Assembly (NCBI RefSeq): GCF_024124665.1
Contig: NZ_JAMXSB010000012.1
Coordinates: 62,001-126,000 of the forward strand
Reading direction: 5' to 3'
From: Pleionea sp. CnH1-48
GTDB taxonomy: Bacteria > Pseudomonadota > Gammaproteobacteria > Enterobacterales > Kangiellaceae
Length of the DNA stretch: 64,000 bases
This document shows, one piece after another, positions 46,677-55,902 of this stretch (positions are counted from its first letter, which is position 1; every line of letters begins with the position of its first letter). The translations under genes were made by a program, and so were the position numbers. The notes beneath the pieces were generated by a model. That model did not search any database. It worked only from the letters and a program-made list of their open reading frames with translations, and was not told where the DNA came from.

Positions 46677-48232
46677 GCACGCTCACAACATACCTGATTG
46701 CGTCCTTTTTCTTTTGCTCGATACAAGGCTTTGTCTGCTCGATTAAAAACATCCTGCGCTGTATCACTGTTTTCAAACTCTGAGACGCCAAAGGACATGC
46801 TGACATTGATGGACTCGCCATCTGCCACCACAATAGGTTGACGATTGATCAGCAAACGCAGTTTATTAATCGCTTTGGTCGCATCCACCAGCCCAGTCTC
46901 TGGCATTAACAAAATAAATTCTTCGCCACCAAACCGAGCCGCAAAATCTGACTCCCGCACACCTTCTCGAATGATTTCAGCGACTTTTCTCAGCACTTCA
47001 TCACCAGCGGAATGTCCGTGAACATCATTAATTTTTTTGAAGAAGTCCAGATCACCAACCGCCAGGCTCAAGGCCCCGCGATAACGACGCCAGCGAGAAT
47101 ACTCTTGAGTCAGGCGTTCGTTGTAAGCATATCGATTAGGCATTTGAGTGAGAGGATCCGTATGGGCCCGGAAACGTTGCTCGATCAGATTTTCTTTAAG
47201 TCGCACCGCTTCGTCTTCGGTGACTTGCAGCTGTTCTTTCACAATATCAAGTTCAGCCAAAGAAGCTTCTACCCGTGTATCCTGAGCCATTCTGAAGCGC
47301 TCAATGCTGGCAAAGATCGTTTCGAAGCTGGCGGCAACACGTTGTTTCAAGGGTCCAATTTCTGTTGCCGTGGATATTTCTCGTTGAATAAAAGTCACTT
47401 GCTCCTTCAGTTCTTTATCCAGCAGCACAGTATCTTGAGTTAAATCCTTATGTCCAACAGCCGCCTGATTAAGATAAGAAGCCACATGAAGTAATCGTTT
47501 ATTGAGTACTTTCAGAAACGACTCAAACTGGATGTGTTCCTGATTGGCCGCTTCTAACAACGCCGAGGCGATGTCTTCTATAATCGGCACCAACTCATCA
47601 TAGTTCGCCAGCAATTCGACCTGCTTGCGGATATGTTCGGTCGCGTCTTTGTAAGCTTCAATTACGCTGAGCTGTTCGATAAACCTTCGCAATGAATCTT
47701 GTAGTGATGATGAAACCGCCATGGTTTGCACGATTGGCGCATTATCTTCTTCGGCATCATCATCTTGCTCTTCGTTATTACCACCACCAAATAAATTAGA
47801 CCAGCGGCCTCCCTTTTTGGGTGTCAGATGCTCACCTAACAAATTGGATGTTGCCTGAATCAGCTCTGTCTCATCCATGTGAGGTGCTTTTGACAATAAT
47901 TTATTGAGTTTGGATTTCACATTGCGCTGGAGTTCTTCTTGCAGCAAAGATTCCAGAAAGTTCTCAATTAACTGTTTGGCATCGGGTGCGCTTTCTTCTT
48001 TTAGCGTTTCTACTTTTTCTTCCAGCACTCGCAAGTAGCTGGTAATCGCATCCACTTTGCTTTTGAGCTCTTCAATAGACTCATTCTTTTTTAGTCCAGC
48101 ACGCAACTGACGTAAAAGTTCATCAAGCTGTACGTCAACTCCCATACCGCTGTGACTGACATGCAAAATAAATCGTTTGAGCTGCTCTTCGTCGCTCAAT
48201 CCATCAGATTTAGAATTATTAGCTGATGACAT
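46673..48232 (-). CDS. Diguanylate cyclase (GGDEF)
   Basis: 519 residues. The C-terminal GGDEF domain (~350–515) has the active-site GGEEF at residues 435–439 and an inhibitory I-site, RESD, five residues before it, so both synthesis of cyclic di-GMP and product inhibition are expected. The N-terminal ~340 residues are helical and coiled coil with no transmembrane segment or known sensor domain that I recognise. The position next to the EEP/dsbA/cytochrome c4 genes is where Pseudomonas keeps a GGDEF gene (dgcH). Cyclic di-GMP could influence the EPS locus of this window, but that link is speculation. Confidence 0.92.
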   Translation of the reverse strand: MSSANNSKSDGLSDEEQLKRFILHVSHSGMGVDVQLDELLRQLRAGLKKNESIEELKSKVDAITSYLRVLEEKVETLKEESAPDAKQLIENFLESLLQEELQRNVKSKLNKLLSKAPHMDETELIQATSNLLGEHLTPKKGGRWSNLFGGGNNEEQDDDAEEDNAPIVQTMAVSSSLQDSLRRFIEQLSVIEAYKDATEHIRKQVELLANYDELVPIIEDIASALLEAANQEHIQFESFLKVLNKRLLHVASYLNQAAVGHKDLTQDTVLLDKELKEQVTFIQREISTATEIGPLKQRVAASFETIFASIERFRMAQDTRVEASLAELDIVKEQLQVTEDEAVRLKENLIEQRFRAHTDPLTQMPNRYAYNERLTQEYSRWRRYRGALSLAVGDLDFFKKINDVHGHSAGDEVLRKVAEIIREGVRESDFAARFGGEEFILLMPETGLVDATKAINKLRLLINRQPIVVADGESINVSMSFGVSEFENSDTAQDVFNRADKALYRAKEKGRNQVCCERA

Positions 48233-48241
48233 TGCAAAACC

Positions 48242-49084
48242 TTAGGGATTAAAGTTACTGACACTGTTTCTATCAAGTATATTACTGGCCAAATCACCTG
48301 GGATACAAATATCCATAGCGATGGGTAAATGATCGGATATGGGCTCTGCCAACACTTCTACCTTCTCAAGATAGATATTTTCGCTGATGACAATTTGATC
48401 CAGTTGACGTCGGGGCTTCCAGCTTGGGTAAGTGGGCAGCTCCTGATGCTGCGCCTGTGCCTTAACGCCATAACGTCGCAGCTCAGAGACGACCGCATCG
48501 TATTCACAGTTCATGTCTCCCATTAACACAAAGTGTTCATAGCCAGACAAAATATCAGCAATATAACGCAGCTGATTGCAGCGAGTACGATGTCCTAATG
48601 ACAAATGAGCAACAACAACGACTAGAGGTTGCTTACCATAGCCAAAAGAGACTTCTAGTGCTCCTCGTCCAGGGATCATGCCGGGCAGTGCGTGATCAAT
48701 CACCACTTCGGCAGGTATTTTTGACAGCAGACCATTGGCATGGGCGGCCACTCGGGCCAGATTACGATTACATTGCCAGTGGCAATGAGGAAATCCAGCC
48801 TGTTGTGCAAGGTATTCGACCTGATTCACGTTATGGCTGCGCAGACTGCCAGCATCGACTTCTTGCAAAGCTACCAGGTCATAATCTTTAAGGATTTCAG
48901 CAATGCGAGCCAGATTTACCTGCCTGCCAGAGTAAGGCAGGATATGACGCCAGCTGTTACGAATGTAGTCGGAATAATTGCCACTATCAATCCCGACTTG
49001 AATATTAAAACTTAGAACACGTAGCCGATTACTGTGTTTCGACAGGTGCGTGCTGCTCTGAGGCACTGGCTTCTCCGACTTCAT
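48242..49084 (-). CDS. Endonuclease/exonuclease/phosphatase family protein
   Basis: About 280 residues if started at the ATG at 49084; the open frame extends to 49201, but its first 39 residues lie within the dsbA-like gene and look uncharacteristic. All EEP motifs are present: LRVLSFNIQ, LVALQEVDAGS with the metal Glu, VVVVAHLSLG, LMGDMNCEYD and the catalytic SDHLPIAMD. There is no signal peptide. The substrate may be DNA, a phosphoester or a lipid. It overlaps the dsbA-like gene by 56 bp under this start. Confidence 0.85.
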   Translation of the reverse strand: MKSEKPVPQSSTHLSKHSNRLRVLSFNIQVGIDSGNYSDYIRNSWRHILPYSGRQVNLARIAEILKDYDLVALQEVDAGSLRSHNVNQVEYLAQQAGFPHCHWQCNRNLARVAAHANGLLSKIPAEVVIDHALPGMIPGRGALEVSFGYGKQPLVVVVAHLSLGHRTRCNQLRYIADILSGYEHFVLMGDMNCEYDAVVSELRRYGVKAQAQHQELPTYPSWKPRRQLDQIVISENIYLEKVEVLAEPISDHLPIAMDICIPGDLASNILDRNSVSNFNP

Positions 49085-49712
49085 TTTCAGATTGGCTCGA
49101 TTGTTGGCTAATATGCTCCAGAATCTGAAGGAGTCTGGCCGCAGTTTGAGCCTGGTTTGCGTTGATGATATATCGCCCTTTAAAGATAATAGTCGGGACA
49201 TGAGAAATTGGGTACTTTAACAGCTGCTTCTGTATGACTTTTAGCCGTTTTGGTAACTCAGAATCTCTTAACGCCGTCTCAACGGCTTCTTGCTCACCAT
49301 GTAGTTGGACCAACAGCTCAGTCTGCCGTTCCCGTTGCCAGTCCTGCGGACTTAAAATAACTTGTTCAAATATCGATAATTGTTGCTCGTTAGACAGCTT
49401 TAGCTCCTGTGCCACCATGGCTAATCTTGCCAAAGGACGCCAGGACTCGCGGAAAACAGCGGGCCATAAAGTAACGGATTCGGCTTGTGGCCATTGGCTA
49501 AGCGCATGTAACACTTGATAACTGGATTCAGAGCCATACCAGAAAACTAATATAAGCGGAGGAACTTCTTCGGCGACAGGCTCCAGCACAAGATAATCTT
49601 GTCCTTCGATAAACTCGGTGGGTTCGGTTACAGACGACTCAGCATCTTGAGCCTGACACACAATAACCGCAAAGAAACAGAAAACAAGGAAAAATCGATT
49701 TAACATCAACAA
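49029..49712 (-). CDS. DsbA-like periplasmic protein lacking the CXXC
   Basis: 227 residues. A signal peptide (FFLVFCFFAVIVCQA) is followed by a thioredoxin/DsbA-like fold. The first strand, PPLILVFWYG, is followed by SESS at residues 61–64 just where DsbA has CPHC; the cis-Pro loop ISHVPTIIFKGRYIIN is kept. The C-terminus is a Ser/Glu-rich tail. The place between cytochrome c4 and the EEP gene is that of dsbA in Pseudomonas. Without cysteines it cannot be a thiol oxidase; it may act as a chaperone or binding protein. An independent working DsbA must lie elsewhere. Confidence 0.75.
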   Translation of the reverse strand: MLMLNRFFLVFCFFAVIVCQAQDAESSVTEPTEFIEGQDYLVLEPVAEEVPPLILVFWYGSESSYQVLHALSQWPQAESVTLWPAVFRESWRPLARLAMVAQELKLSNEQQLSIFEQVILSPQDWQRERQTELLVQLHGEQEAVETALRDSELPKRLKVIQKQLLKYPISHVPTIIFKGRYIINANQAQTAARLLQILEHISQQSSQSENEVGEASASEQHAPVETQ

Positions 49713-49766
49713 GGTGCATTTTTATAAATATTGGTAATGCCCATTGTGACTGATTTTGAAGCATTA

Positions 49767-49793
49767 AAAAAGGCGACCGAAGCCGCCTTTTTG
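49767..49793. terminator. Terminator after cytochrome c4
   Basis: AAAAAGGCGACC and the complementary GCCGCCTTTTT make a hairpin with a tight GAA-type loop and A/T tracts at both ends, 17 bp past the stop of the cytochrome gene. It separates that gene from the dsbA-like gene. Confidence 0.85.
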
Positions 49794-49809
49794 AGCAATC
49801 TATCAACTT

Positions 49810-50412
49810 TTAGTGCAAACCCACCAAATAATAGGCTAAGGCTTTCATCTGCTCGTCAGTTAGCTTGGCAGAAATGTCTCTCATCATACGATTAGGATCA
49901 TTTTCACGCGAACCGTTACGGAAAGCTTTTAACTGAGCGATAGTGTACTCAGGATTTTGGCCACCCAGTGCCGCAAATCCAGCAGCATTCAAACCATTGC
50001 CCTGTGGGCCATGACATGCTGTACACGCTGGGATACCAGACGCTTTATCACCTGCTCGGTACAAACGCTGACCCATTTCAATGAACTCATCAGGAACCGC
50101 AGCGTACTGAACGTCCAGACTTGCGTAGTATGCCGCAATGTTTTCCATATCTTCATCAGATAAGGCAGTCACCTGACCATACATAATATCGTTGGCGCGA
50201 GCTTTTGACTTAAAGTCTTTAAGCTGCTGCACAATATACTTAGCATTCTGTCCTGCCAGCTTCGGATAGTCACCCTGAAGCGTAGTATTACCGTCCTGCC
50301 CATGACAACTGCCACACACAGCGGCTTTAGCTCGACCTTTTTCAACATCACCGGCAAAGGCCCCGCCGGATACTAGCCCCAAAAAAACAGCTAAAACTGC
50401 AAATTTTTTCAT
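49810..50412 (-). CDS. Dihaem cytochrome c4
   Basis: 200 residues. A signal peptide ends at AFAG. Two cytochrome c domains follow, with haem sites CGSCH (Cys33, Cys36, His37) and CTACH (Cys130, Cys133, His134) and methionine ligands in YGQVTALSD-side and RMMRDISAKLTD-side loops. It is a periplasmic electron carrier to terminal oxidases such as cbb3. It is divergent from engB, with a 127-bp gap between them, the usual order in pseudomonads and relatives. Confidence 0.94.
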   Translation of the reverse strand: MKKFAVLAVFLGLVSGGAFAGDVEKGRAKAAVCGSCHGQDGNTTLQGDYPKLAGQNAKYIVQQLKDFKSKARANDIMYGQVTALSDEDMENIAAYYASLDVQYAAVPDEFIEMGQRLYRAGDKASGIPACTACHGPQGNGLNAAGFAALGGQNPEYTIAQLKAFRNGSRENDPNRMMRDISAKLTDEQMKALAYYLVGLH

Positions 50413-50539
50413 CTCTGGTCCTTAATTCCGCGCAAAACCTCAGAAATTACTTCCACATAGCATACACCATGCTACACTTGCGCCAACTCGAAAGTGCATG
50501 AATTATAGGTAAATCACTTTTAAAAAGCCACCACCTACC

Positions 50540-51178
50540 ATGACGATTATTAATCCATTTAGAAAAGCCCAATATCTTATGGGTGCAGCACAGCTGGCAC
50601 AGCTCCCTCCAGATGCCGGATTTGAAGTCGCTTTTGCGGGCCGCTCCAACGCGGGAAAATCCAGTGCTCTTAATACACTGTGCGAGCAAAAAAGTTTAGC
50701 GCGAACCAGTAAAACCCCTGGCCGCACGCAGTTGATCAATCTATTTACCCTGGATGATGAAAGACGACTGGTGGATCTGCCCGGCTACGGCTTTGCCAAG
50801 GTTTCGTTAGAGATCAAGCATCGCTGGCAAGCCACACTGGCTCAATACCTACAAGAACGCGACTGCCTCAAAGGTCTGGTGTTGCTGAGCGACATACGCC
50901 ACCCTCTTAAAGAAGTGGATTTAGAAATGTTGCACTGGGCAGCAGAAGTCGGTTTGCCCTCTCATGTCTTGCTCAGCAAGTCAGATAAGCTGAAACAGAG
51001 TGCCAAAAAGAGCACGCTACTCAGCGTCAAAAAATCGGTTAAAGACATTCACCCAGAATTTACTGCTCAGGCATTTTCTTCACTCAAGCGACAAGGTGTC
51101 GATCAGTTATTAACCAAGCTGGTGGAATGGTATCAATTTCCGACAACCAAAACGGAACCTAAAAAAACCACAGACTAG
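50540..51178 (+). CDS. engB: Ribosome biogenesis GTP-binding protein EngB
   Basis: 212 residues. G1 GRSNAGKSS (residues 34–42), G2 TPGRTQLINLF, G3 DLPGYGFA and G4 SKSDK are all in order. It is a small GTPase needed for 50S subunit assembly (also named YsxC/YihA). It converges on the polA gene, with the candidate sRNA in between. A short basic tail ends the protein. Confidence 0.96.
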   Translation: MTIINPFRKAQYLMGAAQLAQLPPDAGFEVAFAGRSNAGKSSALNTLCEQKSLARTSKTPGRTQLINLFTLDDERRLVDLPGYGFAKVSLEIKHRWQATLAQYLQERDCLKGLVLLSDIRHPLKEVDLEMLHWAAEVGLPSHVLLSKSDKLKQSAKKSTLLSVKKSVKDIHPEFTAQAFSSLKRQGVDQLLTKLVEWYQFPTTKTEPKKTTD

Positions 51179-51183
51179 AAAAG

Positions 51184-51214
51184 AAAAAGCCTCCAAGCGC
51201 TAGCGATTGGAGGC
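51184..51214 (-). terminator. Rho-independent terminator facing engB
   Basis: On the minus strand GCCTCCAA and TTGGAGGC pair around a self-complementary loop and are followed by TTTTTCTTTTC. It ends the polA transcript or the candidate sRNA. On the plus strand no T-run follows, so it serves engB less well. Confidence 0.85.
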
Positions 51215-51300
51215 GATAGAGTCTGACTTGGGGTTATCAGACCCAATATCCCGCAGATAGAAGGAGGGTGTCGCGGGAGACACCATCATGGTGTCATATA
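51184..51300 (-). ncRNA. Candidate small RNA at the spf/ersA position
   Basis: Between polA (minus) and engB (plus), the minus strand carries a series of hairpins: GACACC/GGTGTC (51279–51295), CCCGC/GCGGG (51250–51277), GTCTGA/TCAGAC (51221–51242) and a strong terminator with a T-run (51184–51214). This is the slot and strand of Spot 42 in enterobacteria and vibrios and of ErsA in Pseudomonas. The sequence does not resemble E. coli Spot 42 to the eye. The 5' end is a guess, taken from a TAATAT box at about 51299–51304. It could also be just the polA 3' UTR. Confidence 0.4.
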
Positions 51301-51388
51301 TTAAGACGTGCCAAGGGGCGAAAGGTTTCAATCGTTACCATCCCAACATGTAAAAAATTGTTAACGAATGGTTCCCCTCTTCCTTCTA

Positions 51389-51403
51389 TATACCCAAAGT
51401 ATT
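51389..51403. repeat. Second copy of the 15-bp repeat core
   Basis: TATACCCAAAGTATT is identical to the left end of the palindromic element downstream of serA (19828–19842). The inner arms are not conserved here, so this would be a decayed copy or a chance match. It lies 23 bp beyond the polA stop. Confidence 0.4.
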
Positions 51404-51425
51404 ACGCACGGCAGCGCGGCAGGCT

Positions 51426-54125
51426 CTAGTGAGCCTCATCCCAGTTATCACCGACTCCTGCTTCTACGATCAACGGCACACTCAATTCAGCAGCTTCCAT
51501 CATTTTTTGGCAGATCTGCGGTACGATTTCATCCAATTGCGACTCTGCTACTTCAAATACCAATTCATCGTGAACCTGCATCACGACTCGGCAATCCAGC
51601 TCACTCTCTTCCAACCACTGATTAATACTTAACATCGCCAGCTTGATGATATCCGCTGCACTCCCCTGCATGGGCGCATTGATAGCCGTTCGTTCAGCCG
51701 CTTTTTTGCGCATGCCATTGCTGGAATTAATTTCGGGCAGGTACAAACGTCGGCCATATAAGGTTTCGACATATCCTTGCTCAGCGGCAGTAACCCGTGT
51801 GGTATCCATATATTGCTCAACCCCGGGGTAACGAGCAAAGTAAGTATCAATGTAATGTTGCGCTTCGTCCCGGCCAATGTGTAACTGTTTGGCCAGACCA
51901 AATGCCGACATACCATAGATCAATCCAAAGTTAACCGCTTTCGCGTGACGTCGTTGCTCAGAGGTTACCTCTGACTCGCTAACGCCAAAGACTTCTGCAG
52001 CGGTGGCTTTATGAATATCTTTGCCTTCAGAAAAAGCCTCAAGCAAGCCTTTGTCCTGTGACAAGTGCGCCATAATACGCAATTCAATTTGTGAGTAGTC
52101 GGCTGCAACTACCTTATAGCCTTCTGGAGCAATAAACGCCTGACGAATGCTGCGACCTTCTTCACTTTTAATGGGGATATTCTGCAAATTAGGATCAGTA
52201 GACGACAGTCGCCCAGTCGCCGCGACCGCCTGATGGTAAGAGGTATGCACTCGACCCGTTTTTTGATTGATCATTTCTGGCAGCTTATCGGTATAGGTAG
52301 ACTTTAATTTGGACAAGCCTCGGTACTCCAAAATCACTTTAGGGAGCGGGTAATCCAGTGCCAGTTCCTGCAACACTTCTTCTGCCGTTGATGGTTGCTT
52401 TTTAGGCGTCTTTTTAATGACTGGCAAGCCGAGCTTTTCGAACAATATTTGCTGCAATTGTTTGGGTGAGCCCAGATTGAACGGCTCACCTGCAATCTCG
52501 TGGGCCTGTTCTTCAAGCTCTTTAATACGCACAGCAAACTGCTGACTTTTTTCTCGCAACTGTTGGCCATCAACCAGCACACCTTGTCGCTCAATTTTTG
52601 ATAACACCGACAGCAAAGGCATTTCGATGTGTTCAAAAACGCCACGAGGACCACTTTCTTGTTCTAACATGGGCCATAGTTCTTGGTGCAGGCGTAGAGT
52701 AATATCGGCATCTTCTGCCGCGTAATCTGACGCTTTTTCTAATTCAATCTGGTTAAAGGTCAGCTGTTTAGCACCCTTACCAGCAATGTCTTCAAAATGA
52801 ATCGTTGTCATATCCAGGTATTTGCTGGCCAGGCTGTCCATATCATGACGACTGGCAACACTGTTATGAGTGTAAGACTCCAACATGGTGTCATAGGCAA
52901 TGCCTTTCATCTGAATGCCATAACGGGCCAGAACACTGGCGTCGTATTTTAAATTCTGCCCGACTTTTTTGGCTGACTCAGACTCCAACAAAGGCTTAAG
53001 TTGCTCAAGAACCCAGTCGCGATCAAGTTGATCCGGTGCTCCCGGATAATCATGGCCAACAGGCAGATAGGCGGCTTTACCTGCTTCAACGGCAAAAGAC
53101 ATTCCCACCAACTCAGCGACCATATAATCAAGGCTGGTGGTTTCGGTATCAAAAGCAAATAACTCACTATTGCTTAATGCATCCAACCAACGAGTAAAGT
53201 CAGCTTCGGTCAAAATCGTTTCGTACTCACCAGACAGCTTGGCGGGTGCATCGTCAGCCTCTTCGTCGCCAGTTGCAGAAAGTTCTTTTAACCAGGTTTT
53301 AAATTCATATTCTTTGTATAAATCCTGAAGGGTTTCGATATCGATTTCAGAGTGCTGGATATCCTGCAGCGACTGCTCTAGCTCAACATCGGTTTTAATG
53401 GTGGCAAGCTCATAAGATAAAGGCAGCTGTTCCAGAGCATTTCTCAGGTTCTCACCGACTTTACCTTTCACTTTGTCAGCATTCTCCATCACACCTTTTA
53501 GCGAACCATATTCCGTTAACCATTTAACCGCTGTTTTAGGGCCGCATTTTTCAACCCCAGGAATGTTATCTACCTTGTCTCCCATCAAAGCCAGGTAATC
53601 AATGATCTGCTCAGGCGCTACACCAAACTTCTCGTTAACCGTCGCAACGTCCATTTGAACATTGGTCATAGTATTAATCAGTTCAACATGCTGATTCACC
53701 AACTGAGCCATATCTTTGTCGCCAGTAGAGATCAATGTGTCTTGCCCAATCTCCGTTGCCTGGTGCGCTAATGTACCAATGACATCATCGGCCTCAACAC
53801 CATCAATGACTAATAACGGCAAGCCCATCGCTCGAATAATATTGTGGACTGGCTCAATTTGAACGCGTAAGTCATCGGGCATGGGAGGGCGGTTGGCTTT
53901 ATATTCAGCGTAAAGGTCATTACGAAAAGTTTTCCCCTTGGCATCAAAAATAACAATGACCTTGGACTCTGGGTAGTTTTTAATCAAGCTCCGAATCATG
54001 CTGACCACGCCACGGATCGCATTGGTTGGAAACCCTTTACTGGTGCTTAAATCACGAATGGCATGAAACGCGCGGAATAAATACGATGATCCATCAACCA
54101 GAATCACAGGATTCGTTAACGACAT
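51426..54125 (-). CDS. polA: DNA polymerase I
   Basis: 899 residues from the ATG at 54125, which has AAAGGA upstream and yields the usual MSLTNPVILVDGSSYLFRAF start; the frame to 54191 is an extension. The 5'-3' exonuclease domain (~1–290) has VDGVEADDVIGTLA and YLALMGDKVDNIPGV. The 3'-5' exonuclease is intact, with FDTETTS near 325 and YAAEDADITLRLH. The polymerase domain has AADYSQIELRIMAHLS and VMQVHDELVFEV. It fills gaps and removes RNA primers in replication and repair. It ends next to the candidate sRNA. Confidence 0.97.
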   Translation of the reverse strand: MSLTNPVILVDGSSYLFRAFHAIRDLSTSKGFPTNAIRGVVSMIRSLIKNYPESKVIVIFDAKGKTFRNDLYAEYKANRPPMPDDLRVQIEPVHNIIRAMGLPLLVIDGVEADDVIGTLAHQATEIGQDTLISTGDKDMAQLVNQHVELINTMTNVQMDVATVNEKFGVAPEQIIDYLALMGDKVDNIPGVEKCGPKTAVKWLTEYGSLKGVMENADKVKGKVGENLRNALEQLPLSYELATIKTDVELEQSLQDIQHSEIDIETLQDLYKEYEFKTWLKELSATGDEEADDAPAKLSGEYETILTEADFTRWLDALSNSELFAFDTETTSLDYMVAELVGMSFAVEAGKAAYLPVGHDYPGAPDQLDRDWVLEQLKPLLESESAKKVGQNLKYDASVLARYGIQMKGIAYDTMLESYTHNSVASRHDMDSLASKYLDMTTIHFEDIAGKGAKQLTFNQIELEKASDYAAEDADITLRLHQELWPMLEQESGPRGVFEHIEMPLLSVLSKIERQGVLVDGQQLREKSQQFAVRIKELEEQAHEIAGEPFNLGSPKQLQQILFEKLGLPVIKKTPKKQPSTAEEVLQELALDYPLPKVILEYRGLSKLKSTYTDKLPEMINQKTGRVHTSYHQAVAATGRLSSTDPNLQNIPIKSEEGRSIRQAFIAPEGYKVVAADYSQIELRIMAHLSQDKGLLEAFSEGKDIHKATAAEVFGVSESEVTSEQRRHAKAVNFGLIYGMSAFGLAKQLHIGRDEAQHYIDTYFARYPGVEQYMDTTRVTAAEQGYVETLYGRRLYLPEINSSNGMRKKAAERTAINAPMQGSAADIIKLAMLSINQWLEESELDCRVVMQVHDELVFEVAESQLDEIVPQICQKMMEAAELSVPLIVEAGVGDNWDEAH

Positions 54126-54563
54126 AATGGCTTTCCTTTTGAGTTCAGAAAACACACAGAGTACTAGAGGCTTAAACTGCAACCAGAACACTCGATTACA
54201 AGAAAATCCAACTCTTTGTTTTCTATGAGCTTTTTATTTACCCAATATGATACAGAAATCATGGGTAAGAAATGCAGATTTGACTTTATAGGCGGCATGA
54301 TAAGCAAGCTGCTAATCAATCGCAAGCAGCATCCTGATTGTGGTCATCGAATCGACCACAGAGCAAAAGTCCGACGCTTTTTAACACTCTCATCTCACCG
54401 ATAGTGACACTTTTAAATCACCGCCCCTGAAAAGCTGCAACCCCAAGACAGGGAAGCTACCGTTTAATCAAAAGCACGTCTATCAAGGAATAATTTTCTC
54501 TGCCAAAACTTTAAAGCAGAAATGATAGGAATTTATTAATTAGCAATGAATTTGAGGATATTT
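54126..54563. other. Intergenic region between polA and the beta-barrel gene
   Basis: About 440 bp between divergent genes. It has one short plus-strand open frame (54216–54404) without a Shine-Dalgarno or recognisable features, which I do not accept. No riboswitch or terminator was recognised. It should hold the promoters of both neighbours. Confidence 0.4.
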
Positions 54564-55148
54564 ATGAAAACAACATTAGTGATGGCTCTACTGGGGACAG
54601 CAGCTCTTTTTTCTGCTCACACAAATGCTAAAAACTATATCAATTTTAATTATGCACAAGCCGATGTAAAAAAGTACGACCAAATCGTCTATGTCGACGG
54701 TGTTGGCAATATTTTATTTGTGGATTTAAAAGAACAAGCAAAACCAACCTATCTGCAAACCACTATTGGTCATTATTTTAATGATAACTGGTCAGCCGAA
54801 TTGCGTCTGGGTATGAGTGCGTCGGATGACCAAGTAAAATCGGCCAATGTGTTTAACCTCACATCTTTCGATCTCTGGAAAGTGAAAGAAAGCATAGGGA
54901 TTTATAGTAACTACCTCTTTTTACCCCATGAGTTTTTATCGCCTTTCGTGTCGGTAGGTTATAACCAAATCACTTTGCACGAGTTTGTACAAGACAGAAA
55001 CACACAATACAAAGACCTGTCGATAGGGCTAGGTATTAGCGCCAGATTATCGGATAAATCCACTTTCCGTTTTGAATATAATCGATTACATAATAAAGAT
55101 AATGTCGAAATTTCGAACATTACCGCAGGCTTGCAAGTTTCTTTTTAA
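54564..55148 (+). CDS. Outer-membrane beta-barrel protein
   Basis: 194 residues from the ATG at 54564, chosen over 54546 since GAGGA lies eight bases upstream. A signal peptide (KTTLVMALLGTAALFSAH, cut near TNA) precedes a chain of amphipathic strands, including YLQTTIGHYFNDNWSAELRL and YKDLSIGLGISARLSDKSTF, ending ISNITAGLQVSF with the terminal Phe. The size fits an 8-strand barrel of the OMP_b-brl/OmpA-like type. The ligand is unknown. It lies 187 bp upstream of nsrR on the same strand. Confidence 0.75.
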   Translation: MKTTLVMALLGTAALFSAHTNAKNYINFNYAQADVKKYDQIVYVDGVGNILFVDLKEQAKPTYLQTTIGHYFNDNWSAELRLGMSASDDQVKSANVFNLTSFDLWKVKESIGIYSNYLFLPHEFLSPFVSVGYNQITLHEFVQDRNTQYKDLSIGLGISARLSDKSTFRFEYNRLHNKDNVEISNITAGLQVSF

Positions 55149-55335
55149 CGTAAATAGAGTAAGAAAATGAAGTTGGTAGAAGCAACTGCATTCTCTTCTT
55201 CACTAAGCGCTCATATCGCACAATAAGTTACTTATGAAAACTTTGCCGCTGTTTTATTCTAATCAAATAATTTCTCTTTCATATCGTACAAACTGGATGT
55301 ATTTTATAAGGGACAGCAAGTGAACAGAGAGCTTT

Positions 55336-55776
55336 ATGCAATTAACCCGCTACACAGATTACGGTTTTCGACTACTGACCTACCTCGCATTATTACCGCC
55401 AGAGCGACTAGCCAGCATCGATGAGATAAGCAACACCTACAACATCTCACGCAACCATGTGAATAAAATTGTTCACCAACTGGGTAAGGCAAACATTCTT
55501 TTTACCAAACGAGGCAAGGGCGGGGGGTTTCGTCTCAACCAGAAGCCAGAAGAAATTAATCTTGCCGATATTGTATTGCTGCTCGAAAACAACCTAAAAG
55601 TCGTGGAGTGCAGTGATCCCCCATGTCGTATTTCGCCAGCTTGTAGCCTCCGACAAATTCTTAATGAAGCAGCCGATCAGTTTATCCAATCGCTGCGTCA
55701 ATATTGTCTGGCTGATCTGGTCAAAAGTAGTAACCCCACACTCTATCAGGTGCTAGAACTTGAGCCACATCGCTAG
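55336..55776 (+). CDS. nsrR: Nitric-oxide-sensing repressor NsrR (Rrf2 family)
   Basis: 146 residues. It aligns by eye along its length with E. coli NsrR: MQLTRYTDYGFRLLTYLA, ISRNHVNKIVHQL (recognition helix) and GKGGGFRL (wing). The three iron-sulfur ligands are kept in VECSDPPCRISPAC (Cys-x5-Cys-x5-Cys). NsrR binds a [4Fe-4S] or [2Fe-2S] cluster and loses DNA affinity on reaction with NO. A half-site-like GGATGTATTT at 55296 might allow autoregulation. Two good NsrR boxes lie at 56143–56190. GAGAG is upstream of the ATG. Confidence 0.93.
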   Translation: MQLTRYTDYGFRLLTYLALLPPERLASIDEISNTYNISRNHVNKIVHQLGKANILFTKRGKGGGFRLNQKPEEINLADIVLLLENNLKVVECSDPPCRISPACSLRQILNEAADQFIQSLRQYCLADLVKSSNPTLYQVLELEPHR

Positions 55777-55902
55777 CCCGTTTTTTCATCCAGTTTGGCC
55801 AAGTAAAAATCGGCACAAAAATCAAAATCCCGTTAGAGCCAATACCCCTGACGCAACCAGGCTGTAGAATCCTGCTTCATCCTCAAAAGCTTCTATTTAA
55901 CA

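Noticed and set aside
54216-54404. A 62-codon plus-strand frame between polA and the beta-barrel gene.
   Set aside because: No ribosome-binding site, odd composition and no recognisable motif.
54410-54480. A possible riboswitch (GC-rich blocks before the beta-barrel gene).
   Set aside because: I could not match it to GEMM, preQ1, fluoride or cobalamin consensus features.
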